Positions 9,268-16,030 of a DNA stretch of 64,000 nt are shown here, piece by piece. Location of the stretch: assembly GCF_000024005.1 (NCBI RefSeq), contig NC_013132.1, positions 1,916,001 to 1,980,000 on the forward strand, given 5' to 3'. The stretch's first letter is position 1, and each line of letters starts with the position of its first letter. The notes under the pieces are model-generated. The model saw only the letters and a program-made list of their open reading frames with translations, did not search any database and was not told where the DNA came from. Position numbers and translations under genes: made by a program. This DNA is from Chitinophaga pinensis DSM 2588 (GTDB lineage: Bacteria > Bacteroidota > Bacteroidia > Chitinophagales > Chitinophagaceae).

Positions 9268-9478
9268 AGCAACGAAAGAATAAACACTTCGTTAGCAAAC
9301 TACTCCTACTGTCCTATACCGTAAAAAAGGTCCCCTTTCCCTATTAACAATTTACTGGAAGAATTATCTTATTCAAAATATTAATGCTGTATGCTGTTTC
9401 GGCATCCAGTGTGAAGAACTTGGTTTTTATTAGGATATGGTTAGAAAGGGTTGTCATTCTTGACGACCTTTACCTTTT
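9268..9478 (+). ncRNA. Candidate structured non-coding RNA of about 200 nt
   Basis: Between a TATATTTG box and a terminator-like hairpin lies a stretch with no credible ORF but nested complementarity: TGTCCTA (9310-9316) with TAGGATA (9431-9437), TACTGGA (9353-9359) with TCCAGTG (9405-9411), and an inner hairpin ATGCTG-TTT-CGGCAT (9391-9405). At the 3' end GGTTGTC (9449-9455) pairs with GACGACC (9462-9468) and is followed by TTTACCTTTTTA. The rod-like nesting resembles 6S-type RNA in outline, but no conserved sequence was recognised. Inference from structure only. Confidence 0.4.
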
Positions 9479-9505
9479 TATACAAGTCCCACTCAAAGAA
9501 ATTTC

Positions 9506-9714
9506 AATTAAGAATTAAGAATTAAGAATTAAGAATTAAGAATTAAGAATTAAGAATTAAGAATTAAGAATTAAGAATTAAGAATTAAGAATTAAGAATT
9601 AAGAATTAAGAATTAAGAATTAAGAATTAAGAATTAAGAATTAAGAATTAAGAATTAAGAATTAAGAATTAAGAATTAAGAATTAAGAATTAAGAATTAA
9701 GAATTAAGAATTAA
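9506..9714 (+). repeat. Perfect heptanucleotide array (AATTAAG), about 30 copies
   Basis: 209 bp of uninterrupted AATTAAG units, checked for phase on each sequence line. It is by far the longest of the dispersed 7-bp-periodic tracts here. Copy number is likely unstable. A short inverted tract of the same unit lies at 9819-9851. Confidence 0.98.
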
Positions 9715-9818
9715 CTCCGCTATTACCTGAAAAATTACGAATTACGAATTATATTCAGTTAAAAGTCATGTTCAATACTAATATTGAGCATTTTGAAAGG
9801 TGGTAGCCTGGAATAGAT

Positions 9819-9851
9819 CAATTCTTAATTCTTAATTCCTAATTCCTAATT
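9819..9851 (-). repeat. Inverted heptad tract (TTAATTC/CTAATTC)
   Basis: CAATTCTTAATTCTTAATTCC and following CTAATTC units, the reverse complement of the GAATTAA/GAATTAG unit. Together with the 9506-9714 array it brackets a 104-bp unique segment. The same inverted arrangement is found at 30055-30170. Confidence 0.85.
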
Positions 9852-9897
9852 AAAAAAAGAACCCGCAAGCATTGCTTGCGGGCTCTTCTACTTTTTT
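9852..9897. terminator. Strong bidirectional terminator-like hairpin
   Basis: AGAACCCGCAAGC pairs with GCTTGCGGGCTCT over the 3-nt loop ATT (one G-T pair), with AAAAAAA on the left and TTTTTT on the right. It may end transcription of the small minus-strand gene at 10109-10348 as well as anything arriving from the left. Confidence 0.75.
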
Positions 9898-9901
9898 GGG
9901 T

Positions 9902-10103
9902 AATGGATGTATGAGGTTTATAATGGATGCTTGCCTTGGGTACAATGAATGCAGGGTTTACAATGAATGAAAATCCGGGGGCAGACAATGAATGTTTGGA
10001 GTAAATGGATGAAACCTGGAGTTAAATGGATGAAAATAACAATGGATGATGGGGCAATGAATGAAATTGGGGGCGATGGGTAAGTTTGGGGAGCAAATGG
10101 ATG
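9902..10103 (+). repeat. AATGRATG motif array, ten copies at roughly 20-bp spacing
   Basis: AATGGATG or AATGAATG begins at 9902, 9922, 9944, 9962, 9987, 10004, 10025, 10041, 10056 and 10096. Spacers are G-rich, differ in sequence, and put copies 15-25 bp apart (one gap of 40). It lies just downstream of the minus-strand gene at 10109-10348 and contains no convincing ORF. It could be a decayed minisatellite, a protein-binding array or part of an RNA. Confidence 0.85.
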
Positions 10104-10108
10104 AAAAA

Positions 10109-10348
10109 TTAGTTCTGACTGAATTCACTGAAGAAGCGACGAGCTACATGTTTGAATCTCTTCACCTCTTCTTCGTCTTCCAGTCTTATATCCGGATGAT
10201 TTGTTGTCGACTGATAATATTCATAAGCAACAGATGCAATATCCATGCTACTGTTAGCGCCTGCAGTAGCTTTGATAGAACGGCTGTTGCTTTGCAGATA
10301 ATGCAGGGCTTTGATATCGAAATCGAAAGTGATAATACCGTTTATCAT
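10109..10348 (-). CDS. Small conserved-looking hypothetical protein
   Basis: 79 residues, no signal peptide. It starts MINGIITFDFDIKALHYLQ and ends in a charged helix (RLEDEEEVKRFKHVARRFFSEFSQN), looking like a compact soluble protein. The ATG at 10348 fits; an overlapping plus-strand ORF is less protein-like. No family recognised. Its 3' end abuts the AATGRATG array, so those motifs may lie in its 3' untranslated region (read as CATYCATT on the transcript). Confidence 0.55.
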   Translation of the reverse strand: MINGIITFDFDIKALHYLQSNSRSIKATAGANSSMDIASVAYEYYQSTTNHPDIRLEDEEEVKRFKHVARRFFSEFSQN

Positions 10349-10509
10349 AGTTGTATCGTTTTATGCAGACTCATATAAAAATTTCGTGCCAAAATAAATT
10401 CACCCGGTGAAAAAGGCATCAAAAGCCACTATATAGGATACTTTGCAGAGAGGGGGTTGTGCATCTATTCCCCATTTTGTATCTTGACGAGTAGAAAAAA
10501 CTCTGATTC

Positions 10510-11970
10510 ATGCAACTGACCACGTTACTCAAGCCCCTGCTTACCGGGGTGCTATCATGCACACTTATCTTAAATAGCTTCGCAGATGTTCGTTTACCCG
10601 CTTTGGTCGGTAGTAACATGGTGTTACAGCGTAATAAACCATTAAACATCTGGGGATGGGCTGATAAGGGAGAAAAAGTGACCGTTTCTTTTCGTAACGG
10701 TGTTTACAAGACCACCACTGCTGCGGATGGAAAATGGAAAGTACAGCTACCCGCACAGCAGGCGGGAGGCCCGTATACAATGACCGTTACCGGCCATAAT
10801 ACCATAAAACTGGACAACATTCTGGTAGGTGAAGTATGGATCGCATCCGGACAATCCAATATGGAAATGCCCCTCAAAGGATGGGGTAAAATCCTCAACC
10901 ATGACCAGGAAATCGCGGTTGCTAATTATCCGGAAATCCGTTTGTTCCAGCTGAAACACACTACCAGCACTGCACCACAGGAAGATGTAAATCCATGGGA
11001 CGGCGGCTGGCAGGCATGTACGCCACAGAGCATTCCGGAGTTCTCTTCCGTTGGATATTTCTTTGCCCGTGAGATTTATACACACGAGCATATACCCGTG
11101 GGGGTTATCCACACTTCTTGGGGTGGAACTGTTGCCGAAGCGTGGACAAGTGGGGAATCTATCAAAAAGATCCCGGCATTCGCAGATACAGTAAAAGCAT
11201 TTGAAAGTCTGCCGACACCTTTGTCTCCTTCTAATCCGAATAAAGCCACCCTGCTTTATAACGCTATGATCCATCCGCTGCTGCCGTATGCCTTTCGCGG
11301 TGTGATCTGGTACCAGGGAGAAGGTAATGCAGAAAGAGCTTACCAGTACCGTGAGGTATTCCCAACCATGATCAAAGACTGGCGTAAACAATGGCATAAC
11401 GGCGATTTTCCTTTCTACTTCGTACAACTGGCCAATTTCAAAGATAAACAGACACAACCTGTGGAGTCCGACTGGGCAGAGTTAAGGGAAGCACAATTAA
11501 TGACGCTGTCACTGCCTAATACCGGTATGGCTACAGCGGTGGATATCGGGGATGCAAAAGATATTCACCCGAAAAATAAACAGGAAGTAGGCCGCCGCCT
11601 GTCCCTGATCGCCAGGGCAAAAGTGTATGGGGAAAAAATACCCTATTCCGGTCCGATTTATCAGTCCAAACTGATAACGGGCAACAAGGTGACACTGAGC
11701 TTCAAAAATGCAGATAACGGGCTTGTAATGAAGAATGGAACAAGTCTGAAAGGTTTTGAGGTGGCAGGCGCTGATAAGAAATTCCATTGGGCACAGGCAA
11801 CTATCAGTGGTAATCGTGTGATCGTGTCAAGCAACGAGGTGGATAAACCTGTTGCGGTACGTTACAGCTGGGCCGACAATCCGGATGGTAACCTGTACAG
11901 CGGAGCGGGTCTGCCGGCAAGTCCGTTCCGTACAGACAGCTTCCAGGGAGTGACCTACGGTAAAAAATAA
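10510..11970 (+). CDS. Sialate O-acetylesterase-like SGNH hydrolase
   Basis: 486 residues with a signal peptide (about 1-25). Family: periplasmic carbohydrate esterases that remove acetyl groups from sialic acids or other sugars. Seen: an N-terminal beta domain (LPALVGSNMVLQRNKPLNIWGWA), block I with nucleophile Ser116 in SGQSNMEMP, TSWGGTVAEAW, the GVIWYQGEGNA block, and DIGDAKDIHPKNK with catalytic His353. Length is normal. It stands as a single-gene unit with its own terminator. In Bacteroidota such enzymes also act on acetylated plant glycans, so the substrate is not settled. Confidence 0.9.
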   Translation: MQLTTLLKPLLTGVLSCTLILNSFADVRLPALVGSNMVLQRNKPLNIWGWADKGEKVTVSFRNGVYKTTTAADGKWKVQLPAQQAGGPYTMTVTGHNTIKLDNILVGEVWIASGQSNMEMPLKGWGKILNHDQEIAVANYPEIRLFQLKHTTSTAPQEDVNPWDGGWQACTPQSIPEFSSVGYFFAREIYTHEHIPVGVIHTSWGGTVAEAWTSGESIKKIPAFADTVKAFESLPTPLSPSNPNKATLLYNAMIHPLLPYAFRGVIWYQGEGNAERAYQYREVFPTMIKDWRKQWHNGDFPFYFVQLANFKDKQTQPVESDWAELREAQLMTLSLPNTGMATAVDIGDAKDIHPKNKQEVGRRLSLIARAKVYGEKIPYSGPIYQSKLITGNKVTLSFKNADNGLVMKNGTSLKGFEVAGADKKFHWAQATISGNRVIVSSNEVDKPVAVRYSWADNPDGNLYSGAGLPASPFRTDSFQGVTYGKK

Positions 11971-11995
11971 TCTTTCCTCCTCCAACAATATATAA

Positions 11996-12035
11996 AAAGA
12001 GCAGGCATCTTTTCCAGATGCCTGCTCTTTCATTT
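11996..12035 (+). terminator. Intrinsic terminator of the acetylesterase gene
   Basis: Perfect stem AAAGAGCAGGCATCT / AGATGCCTGCTCTTT around the loop TTTCC, ending TTTCATTT. Confidence 0.9.
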
Positions 12036-12103
12036 AATACCACTAAGAATTAATGGCCGGAATATCTACTTTTACAGCATCATATCAATCGCCGGGAATA
12101 ATA

Positions 12104-12991
12104 ATGCGCCAGATCGTAATAGGATTACTCTTCGCCATACTGTGGGCATCCGCAGCCGTGGCTACCAAATTCGGTATTCACTCCGCAGATGCGCTGATAC
12201 TTGCCAATGTCAGGTTTCTGCTGGCAGGAGGAGGGATGCTGCTGTTTGCTTACCTGGGACAGAAAGGTGAACACCGTTTGCCCAGGGGAAAAGAATGGAA
12301 GCAGCTGCTGATATTCGGATCATTGAATACTACTGTTTACCTGGGGTGTTTTGTACTGGCAATGAAATCCGTATCTGCGGGTATCGGTAGTTTATCCACC
12401 GCTACCAGCCCTTTGTTCATTATGGTGATATCCGCACTGTGGTTAAAGCGTTCCCTGAAATGGTATGAGATCGTGGGCATGTTGCTGGGAATGGCCGGCG
12501 TAGGACTGGCTACCTATCCTTTGCTGCACGATAGCCATGCAACGGTGGGAGGGATCGCTACTCTGCTGTTTGGTATGCTTGCCGTATCTGTAGCGACCGT
12601 ATATTATGCACGGATTAAATGGGAGATGGCCAATGTGGTAATTAATGGCTGGCAGGTGTTTCTCGGCGGACTACTATTCATTCCCATCACCGCATTTTTT
12701 GCAAATTTCGAAACCTCACACCTCGATCTCCGGTTCTGGCTGTCAGTTGGCTGGTTGATCATACCCGTATCTATTATCGCTTTGCAGTTATGGTTCTACC
12801 TCGTACGGAAAGACGCCGTACGTGCCTCTCTGTGGCTCTTCCTGTGCCCCGTTTTCGGATTCCTGTATTCCTCGGTACTGCTGCATGAACCAATTACCTG
12901 GTTCACATTTGCAGGTACGTTCCTGGTAATCGGCGGCCTGTATCTGGCACAAAGGGAAAAGTTTCAGAAGAAGGTGGCAGACGAAAAATAA
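12104..12991 (+). CDS. EamA/DMT family transporter
   Basis: 295 residues in about ten membrane helices arranged as two EamA repeats (first with FAILWASAAVATKFG, second with YYARIKWEMANVVINGWQVFLGG). Drug/metabolite exporters of the inner membrane; substrate unknown. The frame is open from 12053, but a promoter-like TACTTTTA box lies at 12067-12074 inside that extension, and MRQIVIGLLFAILWAS is the usual start of the family, so the ATG at 12104 is chosen. Single gene, convergent with the two small membrane-protein genes. Confidence 0.88.
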   Translation: MRQIVIGLLFAILWASAAVATKFGIHSADALILANVRFLLAGGGMLLFAYLGQKGEHRLPRGKEWKQLLIFGSLNTTVYLGCFVLAMKSVSAGIGSLSTATSPLFIMVISALWLKRSLKWYEIVGMLLGMAGVGLATYPLLHDSHATVGGIATLLFGMLAVSVATVYYARIKWEMANVVINGWQVFLGGLLFIPITAFFANFETSHLDLRFWLSVGWLIIPVSIIALQLWFYLVRKDAVRASLWLFLCPVFGFLYSSVLLHEPITWFTFAGTFLVIGGLYLAQREKFQKKVADEK

Positions 12992-13048
12992 GACAAGACT
13001 CCCCCGGCTGTCCGCAGGACAGTCTCAGTTATACATTTCACCACTTCA

Positions 13049-13468
13049 TTACTCCTCAAAATCAATTGACTTGATCTTGTTGGCGAGATTGTCGATGCTC
13101 TGCAATTCGATCTCAGCCATCTTCCTTTTAAGGATCGTCGCCTCTTCAGGTGAGATAATGCCATTCTGTAAAGCTGCTTCGATTTTCTTCTGTAACAGCT
13201 TTTTTGACCTTTCTACTTTCTTGACTTTGAAATATGCATTGGACTTACGGGAAATAAATTTCCAGAACACGGACAATACAATGGACACGCTGGGCGCAAT
13301 GATTACCAGCCATGATTTAAGTGGATATGTATCAGGAAGATTACTTGCAAGCAGCACCAGTAATGTACCACCTCCTGCGCCGGCTATACTGGCGGATGTT
13401 GAACTCGGTTGCTGGATATTGGAAGCTTGCTGGGATGGGTTAGCAACCAGTGAATTTTCTTGTTCCAA
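13049..13468 (-). CDS. Small membrane protein of unknown function, C-terminal coiled-coil
   Basis: 139 residues. The first 30 are Ser/Gln-rich and disordered-looking. Hydrophobic segments follow at about 28-43 and 51-72 (WLVIIAPSVSIVLSVFWKFI), then a basic, helical tail (VKKVERSKKLLQKKIEAALQ..EEATILKRKMAEIELQSIDNLANKIK) likely to form a coiled coil in the cytosol. No family recognised. It lies 110 bp downstream of another small membrane-protein gene on the same strand, suggesting a two-gene unit. Confidence 0.7.
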   Translation of the reverse strand: MEQENSLVANPSQQASNIQQPSSTSASIAGAGGGTLLVLLASNLPDTYPLKSWLVIIAPSVSIVLSVFWKFISRKSNAYFKVKKVERSKKLLQKKIEAALQNGIISPEEATILKRKMAEIELQSIDNLANKIKSIDFEE

Positions 13469-13578
13469 CGAAAAAAAATGGTTTTAAAAAAGGTTTTATA
13501 GGATAATAGTATACGTATAGTATATAGTGGATGATGGTATTCTGACCAGGCGATAGTGATAAAACAAATGAAGTGAAA

Positions 13579-13821
13579 CTATTTCCCTAATAATACATCG
13601 AGGGTACGGAGTATCTGTTGTGTATCATTCTTTTTTTCGAGATCAAGCACTACAATATGTCCTGATTTATCTTCTACCACCAGCGCTTTCGGCGGATACC
13701 GGCGGATTCTTTTGAGCCTGGCTGTTTCCCTGGAGGCATTAAAAATAATTAACGCCAGGGATGACAGTGAGGCGAACACCGCGATAATCACCAATATCGT
13801 CGTAGAGGTAGCAGACATCAT
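13579..13821 (-). CDS. Small single-helix membrane protein of unknown function
   Basis: 80 residues: one N-terminal membrane helix (7-28), a basic linker (RETARLKRIRRYPP) and a short alpha/beta domain (KALVVEDKSGHIVVLDLEKKNDTQQILRTLDVLL). The layout of helix plus small ferredoxin-like-sized domain recalls effector-associated constant components, but that is a weak resemblance. First gene of a two-gene unit with the coiled-coil membrane protein. Confidence 0.65.
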   Translation of the reverse strand: MMSATSTTILVIIAVFASLSSLALIIFNASRETARLKRIRRYPPKALVVEDKSGHIVVLDLEKKNDTQQILRTLDVLLGK

Positions 13822-13967
13822 AATTAATTATGCTTTTCTGGTTTTGGTCATAGCTATTAAATATACGCATTTTCTGTCAGAAAAACACTTATCATATCTT
13901 TCATATATAGAACCTGCGTGGATTAAAATTATTCCTTATCCGAGACTTCCCAAATATTTTTTTTATT

Positions 13968-14010
13968 CCTGTAAGTAGTTCTTCTTTTTTTCCTGTCCTT
14001 CTATAGATAC
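13968..14010 (+). repeat. Copy of the sigma/anti-sigma junction sequence, possible relic
   Basis: TGTAAGTAGTT..TTTTT..CTGTCCTTCTA here closely matches the spacer between the ECF sigma and FecR genes at 14917-14955. In the genuine copy the TAA of TGTAAG ends the sigma gene. Here no sigma gene precedes it and no fecR follows, so it may be all that remains of a lost sigma/anti-sigma pair. Confidence 0.5.
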
Positions 14011-14140
14011 CGGAACAAAGTCCGGGCCAGCCATAATCAAACTGGACAAGCGATTGGAAGGAAAACAGAAGATTACACGTAGAAAACTGATTCTAAGGGG
14101 TTAATGAGTACTATGCCTGCCCGGAAAACGTAACTATACC

Positions 14141-14157
14141 ACATAACAGTGTTATGT
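14141..14157. promoter_or_regulatory. Inverted repeat ACATAAC-AGT-GTTATGT
   Basis: Perfect 7-bp arms with a 3-bp centre, 165 bp upstream of the ECF sigma gene. It has the size of a dimeric repressor site. The rest of the 500-bp gap (13822-14321) shows no gene. Confidence 0.35.
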
Positions 14158-14261
14158 AACTGATAAGATCTTGATTGTTTAGAGAGTTTTAATAACAAAT
14201 GGGGTTAATTTAGGACTATACCAAAATTAACGCTAGGGACAAATTCCGCGATAATGATGAT

Positions 14262-14269
14262 TATATTTA
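14262..14269 (+). promoter_or_regulatory. Candidate -7 element of the ECF sigma gene (TATATTTA)
   Basis: Near-match to TAnnTTTG, 52 bp upstream of the sigma factor start. No clear -33 TTG. Confidence 0.4.
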
Positions 14270-14321
14270 CCTCCCGGGGAATCTTTCCGTATGTAAACGA
14301 GAGTGCAGTACAACATACAGT

Positions 14322-14921
14322 ATGAGTAACAGTGAAAACATCAGGTATTGGCAACAGCAGATTGCTTGTGAAAATGATGAGAAGGCCTTTTCAGAGCTGT
14401 TCCGGCATTTTTATGACCGGTTATTATATTTTGCCGTACAATACGTCTACACCCGCGAAGCAGCAGAAGAGATCGTCTCTGACGTGTTCGTTAAAATATG
14501 GAACCGTCGGAAAGAACTGGACAAGATCGCTAATCTTGAAGTATATCTTTTCGTCGCTGTCAAAAATCATTCGCTTAATTATCTTGAACAATATTCCGCA
14601 CTACGGATCGCTCCGCTTAGTGACGATTCCGGCCTCTCTCAGCTGACGAATCCCATCGATCCCGAAAGGACGATGGAATGGAAAGAAATCCTGTTCAAGA
14701 TGGACCAGGAGGTAGGGCGCCTGCCCGACCAGTGCCGTCGTGTGTTCAAATTGATCAAAGAGGAAGGGTTTAAATATAAAGACGTCGCGGAAATTCTCAA
14801 CATCTCTCCGCGTACAGTAGAAACACAGTTGTTCCGCGCTATGAAGCGCCTCAATGAAGTGATAGGTCCTTATATCACCAACAGGCTGAAACCAAAAAAT
14901 AAAAATCCGGATTCCTTGTAA
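14322..14921 (+). CDS. ECF RNA polymerase sigma factor (SusC/FecR-associated)
   Basis: 199 residues. Region 2 spans about 17-88 (AFSELFRHFYDRLLYFAVQYVYTREAAEEIVSDVFVKIW, core binding and -10 recognition). Region 4 spans about 127-180 (LPDQCRRVFKLIKEEGFKYKDVAEILNISPRTVETQLFRAMKRL, helix-turn-helix). This is the Bacteroidota expansion type that pairs with FecR and a SusC carrying an STN domain: binding of the glycan at the outer membrane frees the sigma factor, which then transcribes the locus. First gene of the mannan-type utilisation locus; 41 bp precede the anti-sigma gene. Confidence 0.95.
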   Translation: MSNSENIRYWQQQIACENDEKAFSELFRHFYDRLLYFAVQYVYTREAAEEIVSDVFVKIWNRRKELDKIANLEVYLFVAVKNHSLNYLEQYSALRIAPLSDDSGLSQLTNPIDPERTMEWKEILFKMDQEVGRLPDQCRRVFKLIKEEGFKYKDVAEILNISPRTVETQLFRAMKRLNEVIGPYITNRLKPKNKNPDSL

Positions 14922-14962
14922 GTAGTTTTTTATTTCTGTCTGTCCTTCTACTACAACCACAT

Positions 14963-15976
14963 ATGATAAACGAAGAATTATTTACCACGTTAGCCGCCAG
15001 GAAACTGGCAGGAGAAGCTACCACAGCAGAATTGCTGGAGCTTGACGGCATGTTGCAGGAATATCCTGAACTCCGCGAAAGCTATCAGCTGCTGCAACAG
15101 TACTTCAAAGTGTCCTCATATCATTCATCTGCCGATACAGAACTGGCGCTGCAACGCACCCTGTCCCGGATATCCGTTCCTGTCAGCAATGCGCCTGTAA
15201 GGAAAATGTTCCCGTGGAAATGGGTGGGTGTCGCCGCTGCTGCTGCTGTATTGATCGGCATCGTTTCGTTTGTGGTACTCAGGCCAAAAGATCATCCGGT
15301 TGAAATGGTGAAACTGATGGAAAGACAGAATGGTAAAGCTACCAGGGCCTCTATCGAACTCGCTGATGGCAGTAAGATCTGGCTCAATGCGGAAAGTAAA
15401 CTGTCTTATCCGGAAGTGTTCGACGGTAATACGCGTGAAGTATATCTCACCGGGGAAGCTTTTTTTGATATAGCGCCCAATCCGAAGAAACCTTTCATCG
15501 TACATTTCAACGCCGGTAGCGTCCACGTACTCGGTACTTCCTTCAATGTACGCGCTTATGAAAATGAGGCGGTACAAACGTCTGTAAGAACAGGTAAAGT
15601 AGCATTCATCCCTAACCGTAAACAGGGTGAAAAGCCTGATACTATCTTTATTACACCGGATGAGAAAGTAACCTTACAAACCATTGTTGCAGATATAAAG
15701 AGCAACGGCATTGTGAAAGAAATTACTTCCTCCGAAGAAGATAAAGCGTGGACAGAAGGAAGACTCATATTCCGGGATGAAACACTGGAAGACATTGCAT
15801 CCGAACTGGAAAGAACGTTCGGTAAGAAAGTGACCTTTGCTAATGATGCTCCACGTTATTACAGACTCACAGGCGCTTTCCAGGATAACAGCCTGCAGGA
15901 TATCATGTATTATCTAGCCAGGTCAAAAGCATTCCACTATACCATCACTGATAGCACGTTACTGATCACAGAATAA
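14963..15976 (+). CDS. FecR family anti-sigma factor
   Basis: 337 residues. The cytosolic N-terminus (1-80) should hold the sigma factor. One membrane helix at about 86-107 (WVGVAAAAAVLIGIVSFVVL) is followed by the periplasmic FecR domain (RASIELADGSKIWLNAESKLSYPEVFDGNTREVYLTGEAFFDIAPNPKKPFIV) and a C-terminal DUF4974 secretin/STN-like domain (IFRDETLEDIASELERTFGKKVTF..LTGAFQDNSLQDIMYYLARSKAFHYTI) that contacts the STN domain of the SusC partner. It transmits the substrate signal across the inner membrane. The genes before and after complete the switch. Confidence 0.95.
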   Translation: MINEELFTTLAARKLAGEATTAELLELDGMLQEYPELRESYQLLQQYFKVSSYHSSADTELALQRTLSRISVPVSNAPVRKMFPWKWVGVAAAAAVLIGIVSFVVLRPKDHPVEMVKLMERQNGKATRASIELADGSKIWLNAESKLSYPEVFDGNTREVYLTGEAFFDIAPNPKKPFIVHFNAGSVHVLGTSFNVRAYENEAVQTSVRTGKVAFIPNRKQGEKPDTIFITPDEKVTLQTIVADIKSNGIVKEITSSEEDKAWTEGRLIFRDETLEDIASELERTFGKKVTFANDAPRYYRLTGAFQDNSLQDIMYYLARSKAFHYTITDSTLLITE

Positions 15977-16030
15977 TAGTTCACGTTTATAATAATCAAT
16001 CAAATCAATTCATTCACAAACAGCTGCGTT

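Noticed and set aside
9506..9714. CRISPR array
   Set aside because: Units are 7 bp with no spacers and no cas genes nearby.
9902..10103. CRISPR-like array of AATGRATG
   Set aside because: Repeat word is 8 bp and spacers vary from 7 to 32 bp; no cas genes.
10061..10378. 105-codon plus-strand ORF overlapping the small minus-strand gene
   Set aside because: Starts inside the AATGRATG array and has a Cys/Phe/Ile-rich composition typical of antisense frames.
12053..12103. Upstream start for the EamA transporter
   Set aside because: The extra 17 residues would be encoded across a promoter-like TACTTTTA box and are polar; family starts match the ATG at 12104.
13008..13022. Terminator CTGTCC-gca-GGACAG between convergent genes
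   Set aside because: Stem is short and no T-tract follows on either strand, so it is not listed as a feature.
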